Assembly: GCA_905116865.2 (NCBI GenBank)
Contig: CAJHNH020000224.1
Location: 1,837,720 to 1,901,719, forward strand
Source of the DNA: Candidula unifasciata
Lineage: Eukaryota > Mollusca > Gastropoda > Stylommatophora > Geomitridae
Length of the DNA stretch: 64,000 nucleotides
Reading direction: 5' to 3'
Numbering within the stretch: position 1 is the first letter of the stretch; every line of letters begins with the position of its first letter. Under the pieces are notes generated by a model. That model saw only the letters and a list, made by a program, of their open reading frames with translations, had not been told where the DNA came from and ran no database searches. Below, one piece after another: positions 20,201-26,931 of this stretch. The translations under genes and the position numbers were made by a program.

Positions 20201-22308
20201 TGTCGTAACAACAGCTGACCGGAAGTGTCCACCAACAGTCCAGTGTTAGCACATCGGCGAGAAGGAAGTTTATTATCATCATCATCATAAACCACTTCTG
20301 TCGTTAAGCGACGTGGGGAGGAATAATTTGCGATCCAGTGCACGTTGGCTGCCACTGGCTATTGTCATGCACTGAAGGCGTAGAGCGTCTTTAATGTTGT
20401 CGATCCATGTCTTCCGCGGCCGTCCTCTTGCTCTTGTAGCTGATCTTCTGAGATGTAGTGCTTGTGATGGTATTTGAATTTGATCTTGCTGCATTCTGGC
20501 CAAACCACTTGATCTGCTGTTTCTCGATGAATCTAGTACAAAATGTTGTTCCCACAATTTGTCTGATAGTTTCATTATTCACTCGATCTCGGATGGTTAG
20601 GTTGGCTGCTTTTCTCAGGCTACTCATCTCGCAGGTGGTGATTTTGCGTATATAGGCTTTAGATAGTGTCCATGTTTGCCACTGGTAGCTTATTGTCGGA
20701 ATGAATATGCTAATAATTAATAATCTGTCTCTTTGCACTCATAGTTATGCTTGGATGTCGTAATAATGGTGACAATTGGTATATAAGTGCATTTGCTTTC
20801 TGACATCTGCTTTCTATTTCTCTGTCAATTCTACCATCTTTTGTGATCATACTTCCTAGATATTTAAACTCCCTAACTTGATTCAGAGCAGAACCATTCA
20901 GCTGTATGTGTAGTGGGGCAGAGGTTCTACTAACTTGCATTGTTTCGGTTTTGTATTATAATCCAGTTTGCATAACTTCTGACCAATTTAACTAAAAATG
21001 AATTCATGTTTTTTGCTTTACTATATGTTAATAAAATGATCTTGGCTCCTAGGTCGAACCAACCGTGAGTGGGTACAGTCCTGGGAAGTAAAGGCGACCG
21101 CTGTGGTGCTAACCACATCAGCCACCAACTGCGGATGGGCCCAGTATGCAATTTCGCTAAAACAAAATATCATTCTGCTGTGTTCTTATACGCAGACCTG
21201 ATTAGTTGGGTGGAGCGAGGTGGGGTGGGGGTGGGGGGGGGGGTTGTGCAGGGGGTACACTGTTCTGGACCCCATAGGACTTAAAAGAGGCCATATCAAA
21301 AGAAAATACTGGCTCTCTTTCGATCTCCCCCCCCCTCCCCCATCCAAATACCCTAACATGGCCTCAGTCGTGTGTAAAATTCGGACTACCTGCGACGAAC
21401 ACATTGCGGCAAAACTAGGATTACTTGACAATTTCAAGACACGCAACACTGCGGACGATAGTAGCAGATGATTATAGCGACTGTTGACAATTTCGAGCGT
21501 TTCTGCAGACGATACTAGCAGTCGATAATAACGACCAATGACAATTTCGAGACACGCAACATTACAGACGATAATAGCCACATTGCGGGGAGACCACGCG
21601 CTCCGACGCAGATTAGCGTCGTTGTTGTCCTCACACTTTTCGGCATGCGCGAAAGGCGGTTAAACTTACCGCCAACAGTATCCCCTGCGCGGCGCGGATG
21701 GGGATCTAAACAAGGATGTCTGGGACTCACAAGCTGGCTGCTGAAAATGGGAACAAAGCACTTATGGGAATGCCTCGAGTGCTTTGGTGTCAGTTCTTGA
21801 ATAAAATAAAATCAGTCAAATCAATTCTCATTGCTCCTCCCACAATGGGGCCCAAAGAACCCACACAGGGGAAATGGGATTCAGATAATGATCAACAATC
21901 ATCATCATCAAGTGCCTTGTCTACTAGCGTAGGCAATCATGCCTCTCCACAATCTGTGATCCACAACTATGTGCATCAATTAGTGTACTGACACCCCTCA
22001 AAGCCATAACAAAAGACTGGCAAGAATCCTCTCAGGATGTCTTTCTCTGTCTCTCTTTCCACAGATCTTTACAGTGGTCACAACATGTTCCAGTTTCCAA
22101 ATTCTCATAACATCACAAAGAAATGACGTTTCAACAAACATAGCTTACAAATAAGTAGATAAAACAAGCTTCAACAAAAACAAATTATGAAGGAATCCTT
22201 TACCGTGACCATTGTCTGATCATGGGAGAAGAAAGAGCATGTCAGGCCCAGTGTAGCTGTTTCCATAAGCTCATTTTTCAAGTTCTTTTTATACATGGGG
22301 AAACAGAG
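2063..22308 (-). CDS. Partial host gene, six exons, unrecognised helical protein
   Basis: Six minus-strand exons (22308-22204, 13682-13507, 10683-10551, 8800-8633, 7299-7015, 2215-2063) each have a CAG/TAG-type acceptor and a GT donor. All are phase 0 except the 13507/10683 junction, where two bases (CT) join one base (T). Spliced, they give 1,020 bp or exactly 340 codons without a stop. The predicted protein is Leu-rich, lacks signal peptide or membrane segments, and looks like stacked amphipathic helices (HEAT/TPR-like). I do not recognise the family. Neither end is in the window: the last donor at 2062-2061 shows that the gene continues to the left, and no start is seen to the right. Introns hold SINEs, LINE debris and DNA transposons. 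Exon structure is well supported; function is unknown. Confidence 0.75.
2880..3400 (-). pseudogene. LINE F1 RNase H remnant
   Basis: On the minus strand the frame from about 3390 to 3105 reads NEYVDRLAATTALSDE, VMALWYQMDSVIEQTEKSYI and LFQREVVEILKD. These line up with NEQADRLAG, ALWES and MRLMQRGV of family F1. The 3' tag (GGCTGCTGAAGATGGGGATG on the minus strand) is at about 2920-2898. Strongly decayed; I first took it for a host exon. Confidence 0.75.
3688..4545 (+). pseudogene. Penelope-like element reverse transcriptase remnant
   Basis: The frame at 3688-3987 gives GLPSYIKDTNHTISVF and FTLDVASLYTSIPHSDGL, then VVMGTKMGTSYTCFFIGYLE near 4072-4130. It continues with KSTDSHAFLLYTSSPPS and LLRLCRLCQDNDDFHHKALE to about 4410. 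The order LPSYIKDT / LDV.SLYT.IPH / GT.MG.SY..LFMG..E / KPTD.H is characteristic of Penelope-like retroelement RTs. The YIDD region and a GIY-YIG endonuclease were not found. Several stops and frameshifts; not functional. Confidence 0.75.
4560..5085 (+). pseudogene. LINE family F2 RNase H 3' fragment
   Basis: It begins in the middle of RNase H (VLSDSSMILRVQ), then GVTFIFMLGNAGVDGNKKAD and ADRLAESAITTNSQPMDHAD. It runs through the family C-terminus (CWGSY, HVQSTMK) to a short (AACT)n tail at about 5076-5090. Homologous to the better copy at 49,289. Asp and Glu positions are partly lost. Confidence 0.8.
5400..5450. repeat. (GAA)n-rich purine tract
   Basis: About 50 bp of GAAGAA/AAAGAA. Downstream, 5450-6270 holds no gene; it contains low-copy AT-rich sequence and the hAT-like end described next. 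Confidence 0.85.
5560..5767 (-). mobile_element. hAT-like DNA transposon end
   Basis: The minus strand beginning at 5767 reads CAGTGTTCCTCAACTTTTTT and then CATGGCCCAC. CAGTG(G/T)TTCTCAACCTTTTT followed by a GGCCC motif is a common terminal form of hAT elements. The other end was not located, so the span is approximate. Sequence around 5884-6080 (GGTTATTTAACTAAG, GGCAACCAGTTGAG) may belong to a second degraded copy. Confidence 0.4.
6300..6430 (+). mobile_element. LINE F1 3' remnant
   Basis: GACAGGCAGACATTTAATCA and TAGCACCATCAGTACTGAAA match the F1 RNase H C-terminal coding sequence (ARRTFNQ...TGTISI). It is truncated by the neighbouring SINE-like repeat. Confidence 0.6.
6446..6625. mobile_element. 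SINE-like repeat S2 (degenerate copy)
   Basis: It starts TACCCCACCAGGACATCACA, then GCGATAAACACCC, GTGCCACCATGCG and GGCCACATTAATGGCC. It is one of four copies in the window (see 16,002, 35,735 and 46,292). It lacks the usual hairpin end. Confidence 0.75.
7015..7299 (-). CDS. Exon of minus-strand gene (95 codons)
   Basis: Acceptor TTTTGTTAG|ACC and donor GGACAG|GTAAAA, phase 0 at both ends. This is the longest exon. It begins TIDYEIIHVPQNFTAV and ends ATHHFKTGQ, with a central helix-rich stretch (LVREATQVIISLIPQMGL). It is the best single query for identifying the gene. Confidence 0.82.
7440..7495. repeat. (GAA)n tract
   Basis: AGAAGAAGAAGAAGAAGAAG around 7455-7475 with flanking purines. 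Possibly the tail of a lost SINE. The rest of 7500-8630 is intronic with C-runs at 8198-8218 and no gene seen. Confidence 0.8.
8633..8800 (-). CDS. Exon of minus-strand gene (56 codons)
   Basis: Acceptor AATTTTAG|GCT and donor TTTCAA|GTGAGT, phase 0 at both ends. It reads ADSETLMKKTKQCLKIW at the start and FLRTVAELAIVNFQ at the end. Length is exactly 168 bp. Alternating hydrophobic residues suggest two long helices. No catalytic motif was seen. Confidence 0.8.
8870..9345 (-). pseudogene. RTE/CR1-like LINE, RT C-terminal fragment
   Basis: The minus-strand frame 9343-8957 gives RQILKCQTWTLTSS, EMKCLRRAAGVSRKDRMRN, EQQMKWFGQLTRMPW and YRASGRPWK. The WTL / MKCLRR / RNPEIR / KWFGHL.RMP / GRPRK series is the usual carboxyl end of LINE reverse transcriptases. 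A close copy is at 27,157-27,410. Confidence 0.8.
9595..9960 (-). mobile_element. tRNA-headed SINE S3
   Basis: The minus strand reads GTTCACCTCGATTGCTAGAG, then a B-box-like CCGGGTTCAATCTC. The unique body ends CTTGAGTTAGAAGAAGAACA, GCACTTATGGGTTACAC and TGTTGATCCGTTG. The 3' part recurs at about 18,780-18,910 and 42,916-43,040. Confidence 0.7.
10316..10530 (+). mobile_element. LINE F1 3'-end copy, 5'-truncated
   Basis: GAGGAAAGGCAAGGCAGACA, GGTACCATCAGTACTGGAAC and TGGCTGCTGAAGATGAAGAC end with CCGAGTGCTGTGATGTCAG and GACTCAAATCGACTCAAAT, the F1 C-terminus and tail. It directly abuts the exon at 10,551. Confidence 0.85.
10551..10683 (-). CDS. Exon of minus-strand gene (133 bp)
   Basis: Acceptor TTTCAG|T with a good pyrimidine tract and donor GCAAAG|GTGAGA. 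It encodes DVECLEQLKRTMTDLHKC onward to TQNTAFSAAK, a predicted pair of amphipathic helices. The open reading extends upstream into the intron, but the in-frame stop beyond it and the pyrimidine tract favour the acceptor chosen here. Confidence 0.78.
10793..11080 (+). mobile_element. SINE S1, full length, 12-bp target duplication
   Basis: A 288-bp element starts CCCCCGTGTGGGTTCCGGGG and ends in (GAA)n. It is flanked by ATATGTTTTAGA on both sides (10781-10792 and 11081-11092). Internal landmarks are GAATAGACCCACTGCC, AGAGTCGACTAATTGGG and GGAACCAACAGTC. This is a reference copy for about ten members in the window. Confidence 0.9.
11117..11352 (+). mobile_element. SINE S1, 5'-truncated and diverged
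   Basis: It begins GGGGAAACAAGAATAGACCC and ends GGATGAGAAGAAGATC. It carries many point changes relative to the copy at 10,793 and lacks the GC-rich 5' end. Confidence 0.8.
11545..11755 (-). mobile_element. SINE S1, partial
   Basis: On the plus strand it reads GGCTGTAAACTTTGG, CTGGTTGTTTTTCCACTTCT, GATCTGGCTTATGTGTGTGC and GCAGATGCATTCCAAC, the reverse complement of the S1 body. The 5' half is missing. Confidence 0.8.
11803..12040 (+). mobile_element. SINE S1, near full length
   Basis: GAGGTTTCCAGGGCCCCACT through GGTGAACAAAGAAGAAGAAA. Near-repeats AACAGGTAGT (left) and AACAAGTAAT (right) may be a decayed target duplication. Confidence 0.85.
12220..12440 (-). mobile_element. SINE S1, degenerate
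   Basis: Reverse-complement landmarks TTCTGGACTTAAGTC, GAACTTGAGTTTTGCATGTG, CTTAGGCAGATGCATTCTGA, CTAATTAGTCTGC and GCAGTGGGTGTATTC appear in the order expected for a minus-strand S1 copy. Confidence 0.75.
12480..13145 (-). pseudogene. LINE F2 RNase H remnant
   Basis: Minus-strand frames give VKAEVHALIFENFLEGD, VIHTNRSAVHLVRSLWAF, FTLTASSQTMEVMTVTKAI and TWLEVQTFT. Further left come ESEQADRFVGKAA and DQADIMNA. These match the F2 RNase H (IIYTDGSV, MEVMAVTQALAWLE, ERADRLAG, DHADIINA). In-frame stops and shifts show it is dead. Confidence 0.75.
13507..13682 (-). CDS. Exon of minus-strand gene (58 codons + 2 nt)
   Basis: Acceptor TTGCAG|TGC and donor CACT|GTAAGT. It encodes CQLPDITPHEAVCTSCYF through LLLIFKNYES and leaves CT, which is completed by T from the next exon to give Leu. 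The segment FTGNIKKAWHIISETI followed by a Leu-rich helix resembles a helical-repeat unit. The matching odd phase on both sides of the next intron is strong evidence for a real gene. Confidence 0.8.
13860..14165 (-). mobile_element. tRNA-headed SINE S5
   Basis: The minus strand reads GCTAGACACTTGCCTGCGGA, then a B-box region GTCGTGGGTTCAGGTCC, then GACTTTTTTCAAAATGACTG, GGTCAACTCAATC, ATGATGTTGACCATATCAAC and GGTCAATAAAATATTGG. Related copies are at 21,040, 57,305 and 62,334. Confidence 0.65.
14155..14285. repeat. Repeat R6 (CAGYACC...CACCTTTTT element end)
   Basis: CAGTACCAGCACCTTTTTAG, then ACTACTGTAATCGACAAGTT, GTTCCGACACCTTTTCAGAC and CACCAGCGCCTTTTCTTCTA. The same ordered blocks appear at about 40,670, 50,625, 55,050 and 61,410. 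It looks like the end of a DNA transposon with internal subrepeats; class unproven. Confidence 0.55.
14750..15000 (+). mobile_element. Unclassified retroelement fragment, copy 1
   Basis: GCAGATGACATCGTGATTCT encodes an RT-like ADDIVIL motif. It is followed by GCCTAAACAAAATT and a frame with VNKELRKWKEKRSNWGKLKY. About 85% similar to 30,355-30,580, where the A-tract is expanded. Class not determined. Confidence 0.5.
15180..15305 (+). mobile_element. LINE F1 3'-end copy
   Basis: ACTGCTACTGGCACCATCGG, CACTGGCTGCTGAAGATGAA and CAAGTGCTGTGATGTCAG followed by TTCTTAAATCAAC match the F1 C-terminus and start of tail. Confidence 0.85.
15545..16015 (+). pseudogene. RTE-like LINE endonuclease fragment
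   Basis: First frame: GVALMLSKEADRPLKEWE, SPRIIRASFRTAKKKVN, VIQCYAPTNYKDAS and REEFYIQLKNII. After a frameshift near 15,830 it continues AGDLNTKIGSDKTVYEE, IMGRYSQEVINEKGEL and VFGGSIF. This is the APE endonuclease of RTE-type LINEs (VIQCYAPT, GDFNAKIG). The domain is broken off at about 16,000 by SINE S2. Confidence 0.85.
16002..16238. mobile_element. SINE-like repeat S2 with target duplication
   Basis: Flanked by CATTGCAAAA at 15992-16001 and 16239-16248. It contains CAGTTTCGTCCTTCTTAGGA, CCACCCTGGCTTTTGCCAGG, GTTTCTGGGACCTCCTCACG and CTTGTGTGATGTCCTGGTGG, and ends GTCAGTCAGTCAGTC. The insertion interrupts the LINE endonuclease. Confidence 0.8.
16838..17480. repeat. Repeat shared with flanks of 41.2-42.3 kb LINE
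   Basis: AAAGTTATCCACCGCCATGA (16,832 on) recurs at 41,185, and TTTCAGAAATACCTGCCGTC plus CCGCCGCAGTTA (17,377 on) recurs at 42,277. In the second copy the space between is replaced by a jockey-like LINE, so this copy shows the pre-insertion arrangement. Confidence 0.6.
17705..18650 (+). mobile_element. tRNA-headed SINE interrupted by a DNA element
   Basis: GCATGGTGTCCACCTCGAGT and the B box GGGTTCAAGCC head the unit. It is broken at AAAAAGGT by the 707-bp element and resumes with AAGTCGGGAGATGTGAACC, ATAAACCATAAGTGCTCTGC and GTGTCGCCGT, the same body found at 26,626-26,931. Whether head and body belong to one SINE is inference. Confidence 0.5.
17802..18508. mobile_element. Inverted-repeat DNA transposon, 707 bp, 8-bp TSD (GGCTCTCC family)
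   Basis: The ends are GGCTCTCCTGCGAACGGCAT and, inverted, GGCTCTCCTTCGAACCGCAT. They extend through CATAATATTATG and CATAAAATATC, about 50-60 bp of terminal inverted repeat. A perfect duplication AAAAAGGT flanks it (17794-17801 and 18509-18516). An internal palindrome (18,222-18,314) pairs CTGGGACTCAC with GTGAGTCCCAG and CTAAACTAG with CTAGTTTAG. No transposase, so non-autonomous. An 8-bp duplication fits hAT, P or Merlin superfamilies; class unresolved. Confidence 0.9.
18780..19420 (+). repeat. Repeat unit shared with 42.9-43.27 kb
   Basis: CTCGCCGATGCAACAGAGTT, TGAGTTAGAAGAAGAACGGA, AATAAACATAAACA, GTACAGATTCTATCATAATC and CAACTCGATTAGCACT occur in both places in the same order. The copy here is interrupted by SINE S1 at 19,128, while the other is not. 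Confidence 0.8.
19128..19383 (+). mobile_element. SINE S1 inserted in the 18.8-kb repeat
   Basis: CCCGTGTGGGTTCCGGGGCC to GCGAAGAAGAAGAATAAATT. The uninterrupted sister sequence near 43,250 (GGGATATTTGTTTGAGAAAC) is the empty site, with ATATTT/AAATTT as remnants of the target duplication. Confidence 0.85.
19395..19700. repeat. Degenerate (CTACATCCTGGTACTCTGGTA) minisatellite
   Basis: Short units of ACTACATCCTGG and TACTCTGG mixed with (CTA)n runs make an irregular array of about 300 bp. Reading frames through it are artefacts of the repeat. Confidence 0.8.
20285..20950 (-). pseudogene. LINE RT C-terminal remnant
   Basis: Minus-strand frames: VREFKYLGSMITKDGRIDRE, IESRCQKANALIYQLSPLL, then TISYQWQTWTLSKAYI, EMSSLRKAANLTIRDRVNN, IRQIVGTTF and EKQQIKWFGQ. 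FKYLG / TWTL / RDRVRN.TI / KWFGH are LINE thumb and C-terminal signatures. Two frameshifts break it. Confidence 0.8.
21040..21160 (+). mobile_element. SINE S5 3' portion
   Basis: GTGGGTACAGTCCTGGGAAG, TAAAGGCGACC, GTGCTAACCACATCAGCCAC and CCAACTGCGGATGGGCCCAG match the S5 body seen at 57,400 and, inverted, at 62,400. Confidence 0.6.
21290..21728. mobile_element. Truncated GGCTCTCC-family element
   Basis: It shares with 17,880-18,240: AAAACTAGGATTACTT, GACAATTTCGAGCGTTTCTG, CAGACGATAATAGC, TCACACTTTTCGGCATGCGC, TTAAACTTACCGCC and CTGGGACTCAC. It stops at the point where the complete element's internal palindrome turns, and is fused directly to a LINE F1 3' end. Confidence 0.7.
21729..21815 (+). 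mobile_element. LINE F1 3' tail copy
   Basis: AAGCTGGCTGCTGAAAATGG, ATGGGAATGCCTCGAGTGCT and TTCTTGAATAAAATAAAATC followed by AGTCAAATCAA: F1 end with a mutated (TCAAA) tail. Confidence 0.75.
22204..22308 (-). CDS. Exon of minus-strand gene (35 codons)
   Basis: The acceptor TTCTCAG lies just above 22308 and the donor ACG|GTAAAG at 22204/22203. The exon is phase 0 at both ends and reads LCFPMYKKNLKNEL at its start and SFFSHDQTMVT at its end. It is short, but it joins in frame to the next exon at 13682, which supports it. Any upstream exon lies beyond 22308 and was not found. Confidence 0.65.
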
Positions 22309-22319
22309 CTGAGAACCAA

Positions 22320-23160
22320 GATAAACATATCATATGTAAGGATAACTGTTAGAGAAATCATAAATCTGTAAATCACGTTGTTTGCTTAATTCTGGATATG
22401 TAATTGACAAGGACAGCGCTTTCCATGTGGTTTATCACACACTGAACAGGCAACTGCTACGAATGGCCGAAGCTTTAACAACTAAAAATCAACAACCCCC
22501 TCCTGTGTAAGCAGATGAAATTTATAGTAAATTTGAAGGTGCCCTGGTAAGTCACGTGATTACAGTGAACTTCCAGTGACTCGACAGACATCATACATCG
22601 AAAGAAACTATTAACATTTCAGTTGAATTTATTCAGTTTTTGTGCTTCATTTTATGATGATGTAACTTTGTAGTAACGCACCTGACAAGACACGGCGCAA
22701 TATGCATAGCAATAAATTGTGCAATGTATTGTTTGTGTTCACATTATTTAAATTCATAACGGTAAAACACTCTCTGAACAAATCTCTAATCTGGTCTTTT
22801 AAAGAAATATCCAAGCAGGCCTAGACAATACATGTATAACATAGGAAGAGGGTACTGGGCAGGAATAGTGGTAGGACTGATAAATTGTGCAGTCGATACC
22901 CCCACATTATTTCTTATTTTTCTCCCCCTAATAACCAATGGAGCATAGGCCTTCAACTAACTCATAGCTGGTTAGCTTCAATAGCTGAAGCTGTTTGCAG
23001 TACGCGGTACAGCTAAGCTGTAGCACTTCACAGAAGTTCTTGTGATCCGAATTGGGTTCTTTCAGTGGTATTTCATTAATTAAGCGCGCAATATACTTTG
23101 CCTTACAGTTACATTTTACTGCATTAATTCTACAGTTATAACTTTCTGTGGCAATTACAT
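22320..23160. other. Gene-free stretch
   Basis: AT-rich sequence with one copy of the short GCAATAAATTGTGCAATG repeat (22,710) and no recognisable coding, RNA or transposon signal. It could hold upstream exons or the promoter of the minus-strand gene, but I see none. Confidence 0.4.
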
Positions 23161-23161
23161 C

Positions 23162-23165
<4 letters not shown>

Positions 23166-23193
<28 letters not shown>

Positions 23194-23195
23194 GC
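23166..23195. repeat. (TA)n microsatellite
   Basis: About 30 bp of TA, followed by CCCGGCCACGCGTTGCTGTG, a GC-rich phrase that looks like a repeat-element end. Confidence 0.9.
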
Positions 23196-23559
23196 TAACT
23201 GTACCCGGCCACGCGTTGCTGTGGCTCAGAATGCTAAACAGTAAATAAAAGAAAATAGAAAGCGCACCTGTCTAATATTGTTAATATCAATCATTGCACA
23301 GCTACAGAGATAGTCTGATATGCCGACTCTAGAACACGCAACATATCAGTGAATGTCGATATTAGTGGTCGAATAAAGTGCACTGTTAGAAAGAGAGAGA
23401 CAAAAATATTATCTGTATATCGAGGCTAAATCATCTATTGTGCTTAAACAGGCAGGTAAAAGTAAAGCTGACTGCTATACCTCTAACTGACCAACGAACT
23501 GGCACCAAAAAATTAAAACAAAATGAGAATAGCTGAGGAAGCGGTATTTAAATATAAAT

Positions 23560-24370
23560 ATGTAAGAAATGAGAACTGTAAAATAAAGTTATACGCTCTC
23601 TGAGCTAACAGTGTCTGACATCCCCCCCCCCCCCCCACCTCTCGTCCCCAATCATATCTCCCTCTCAGAATGATTTAACAAGTATCTCGTGGCGACAATG
23701 TTAAAATACAAATAGTTAAGAAATGAGAACTTTAAAATAATATTTTAAGCTCTCTCAGTTAACAGTGTCTGGCATCAACCCCCCCCCCCCCCCGGCCCCC
23801 CTTCCCGAGACAATCATATCATCCTCTACGAAGTATGGAAAAGTCATTGCCTGAAGAAAATTGTTGTTGAATTGAGCTTGGCATCCGTGTCCACCCATAC
23901 TAAAATGGGTAACATTAATGTGTACTGAGAAGTAAATTGGCCAGTATAACAACTACCACATCACCAATCGAGTACCAGTTCTACTGCTACCACTACCACC
24001 ACCACCTTCACAACAACAACACAAAACTGTCACTACTGTCTGTACAGGTCGTTGTAGCCAGAGGAGTTGGCGCCGCATGCTGTCGCCACGAACTGTGTAG
24101 TTTAAATGTGCCCCCGACATAAAACTCCATTACCTAACCAGTGGTGGAAACCACAGTAATATTCCGTGATTGAGAAAAAAAAGTACACTATACTCACAAA
24201 TAGCGGAAATAAAAACCCACACTCGTCATCTCTCCCTCTCCGAAGGGACGATTTTTAATTAACCTTGGCATCCGTGTCGACCCAAACCAAACTGGACCGT
24301 AAGCCCTCTTAGTTAACAGTTTCGGTCATCAACGAATAGTTTTTGATCGAGTGAAGCGGGGGGGGGGGGG
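23560..24370. repeat. Three diverged copies of an ~130-bp segment with C/G runs
   Basis: GAGCTAACAGTGTCTGACAT, CAGTTAACAGTGTCTGGCAT and TAGTTAACAGTTTCGGTCAT each precede a long homopolymer C or G run and CAATCATAT or a related sequence. The long homopolymers may be mis-sized in the assembly. Confidence 0.6.
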
Positions 24371-24379
24371 GGCTAATTT

Positions 24380-24850
24380 GGACTTTACTGAAATCGGATG
24401 TCTTTTTGTGTAAGGCGCAGATATCGCAACCTAGCTGTAAACCACAACACAACGTGCCAACCGCACCTTCAGGGGAAAAAGACAAAATAGCACCCAGCGG
24501 GGAATCAAACACCGGTCATCCGTGTGAAGGGCTAAATACTTTCAACTTTACTACCGAAGACTGAAGACTTTAGGTCAGATATCACAGCCTAGCTGAAAAC
24601 CACAACACAAAGTGTTAACGGCCCTCTCGAGGGCGAACGAATAATACCCGTGACATGAACATTGAGCATCTCGTCGCCGTTGTCGCAGGCTAGCTGTAAA
24701 CCCCAAAACCGAAAAAGTCATAGATATCGCAGCCTAGCTATAAACCACAACACAACGTGCAAGCTGCCCAGTTAAGTGCTAAAAAAATTATATCACCTAG
24801 CGGGGAATCGAACCCGGGTCACCCGCATGATAAGCAGAATAGTTAACAAT
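24380..24850 (-). mobile_element. tRNA-Asp-like SINE heads, several copies
   Basis: On the minus strand, TGCGGGTGACCCGGGTTCGA followed by TTCCCCGC (about 24,829-24,800) carries a perfect B box and resembles the 3' half of tRNA-Asp. The body TTGTGGTTTATAGCTAGGCT and GCGATATC follows. A second copy has GGTGTTTGATTCCCCGC near 24,515-24,495. The body phrase recurs four times (24,430, 24,595, 24,685, 24,735). Confidence 0.65.
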
Positions 24851-26078
24851 AACTACCAAAAACTCAAGCAAATGGTGGAAATGAAATTATATAATAATGC
24901 AAAGTTCAATAAGAGCTCAGAAGTCAAATATGGCCTATCACATAAAAACAAATCCAGGCCGGCAACGAAACAAATAATGATTTGATCGTTGCTGGAGCTA
25001 AGTCGTTCGTGGTTTGTGCGATTTTCTGGAAAAAAAAATCACTCTTGGAGTCAAAGGCAACGTTGAATGCAAATTTGAAAGCAATCGGTTTAGTAGTTTC
25101 TGAGTTTTTAGGCAAGAAGAAAACTCTGTAATGGGTATTTCTGTTCACTTCGTCTATGATATTTTTCTGTGTGTCTGTTATTTCCAAGATTCACCCAATG
25201 CGTGGTCAATTTGTGGCTCAGTTACCACTGTATAAATATATATAATATAACTGCTCTCAGCGGTGCCCCTGTCTGTTGCGAATCTTGGTATGTGGTCGAA
25301 CCATTTTATCTGTTGTCTACCCTCCTCCTGATATCACTGTTCCTAAATCAGCCTTTCCTTGTTGCAGCTTGCATAATACGTAAACATTTCATTTGTATAA
25401 GGACTAATTTTCTTCTATCTTCTGAAGGTAATGTCCATGTTTGAAACTCATAGCACAGCGTTGGTATGAATATTCTGTTGACCAGTGCTCTTTGAGTGTT
25501 CATATTCCCACGCTTGCATTTCAAAATTGGCGCCATTTGGCCTATAACTTGACTGGCTTTATTACATCTTTACTGGATTTCTTTATTCATTCTATGTTTT
25601 TGAAAAAAAAAATGCACCCTAGATATGTAAAACCCTTCACCTGCTCTAAATGGTGTTTATCAGTTTTGTTGTTGGTGGTTCTTTCTTTTCTGGACAATGC
25701 CATCACCTCTATTTTGTCTATGGTAACCTTCAGATCATAGCTATCGCACGCTGAGTGGAATCTAATAATATGCTCTTGTAGCAGTACTTCTGTTGGTGCT
25801 AACTGCCTGGTCATCAGCGAAAAGCATTAGGTAATTCTCCAATGTTGTCCCCCTTCATTCGTGTTAGCTCAACTGCAAATTTGGTCGATGTATGTTATAA
25901 ACTGTAGCGGACATAAAAACAGATCTAATGTGTAACTTTTCTGACATTTCTTACTGTACACTGGCTGTTTACACATAAACTCTTGCACAGTTTAATAAGA
26001 TGTTCTTTTACTTTGTAATCTTGTTGTACCATGCATAATTCATTGCTATTAAATTTATTGAAAGCTTTCTCTTGGTCT

Positions 26079-26544
26079 ACTGACTCAGAAAGCATGATAA
26101 GGAAGATCAGGACAGGCATGCTTCGTGCAGAGTGGCATGCCCTGCTGCGCAGGACACGTGTGAGGAGTACTGTCTGGATTTTTTCAACAGGTTATGCATG
26201 TGTGTTGGGAAATGAGCAGGCAAACAGACTGGCTGGCTCTGTACAGCTTGATGGAATACTGATGCATGATAAGGCAGACGTGGTTGGTGCCATGTGGGAG
26301 AGCGTATACAGTTCGGAGGAGCAGATGGATCACAACAGTCTGGTGAGATTGATGCAGCGGGGAGTGACGAGAGGTTCTGGCAGATGCTTGAGGCTCAGAG
26401 GAAAGGCAAGACGGACATTTAATCAGAATGCTACTGGCACCATTAGTATCAGAACTCTTTGCTGGCTGCTGAAGATGGGGACGAAGTGCTTATGGGAATG
26501 CCCCGAGTGCTGTGATGTCGGTTCTTGAATCAAATCAAACCAAA
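26079..26544 (+). mobile_element. LINE F1 RNase H copy, 5'-truncated, 9-bp TSD
   Basis: Starts at DSESMIRKIRTGM, then WIFSTGYACVLGNEQANRLA and TGTISIRTLCWLLKMG, and ends in AATCAAATCAAACCAAA. TCTTGGTCT flanks it at 26070-26078 and 26545-26553, inside an opposite-strand RT gene. His of the PGHAG motif has become Tyr (TGYAC). Confidence 0.9.
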
Positions 26545-26625
26545 TCTTGGTCTTCAAATGTGGAGTGTTTTTTTTTTCTTTGCTGAATTCGACCATTCTA
26601 TCCACCAACTGTCTAAGTGTGAATT

Positions 26626-26931
26626 CAAGTCATGGTCAAGTCGGGAGATGTGAACCTGCGTCCTTGCTCACGGTTATAAACCATAAGTGCTCTGCCACCA
26701 GTACGGACAGCTGATAAGAAACTGTCCGCCTGTGTCGCCGTCCGCACGAAACTCTGACGCTACAGCGACGTTCCTCCATTTACCCAAGAGTGTTAACTCT
26801 GGTACCCACTACCTGGAGGCTGGGTGAACTCTGGGAACCGTCTGGTTTCGAATACCGGCCGTGGGCTGCAGCGAGTCGCAGCTGGATTTGAAAGCAAGTC
26901 TTCTATCAACTGTGCTAACGCGGCCCCTCTG
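26626..26931 (-). mobile_element. tRNA-derived SINE S4, 306 bp, 10-bp TSD
   Basis: Flanked by AGTGTGAATT at 26616-26625 and 26932-26941. The minus strand begins GGGGCCGCGTTAGCACAGTT (A box TAGCACAGTTGATAG), then GGCCGGTATTCGAAACC (B box). The body includes CGGCGACACAGGCGGACAG and GGTGGCAGAGCACTTATGG. Confidence 0.85.

Noticed and set aside
24800..24830. Possible functional tRNA-Asp gene on the minus strand
   Set aside because: The 3' half is tRNA-like, but no pairing acceptor or D arm is seen upstream and it is attached to a repeated body. It is a SINE head.
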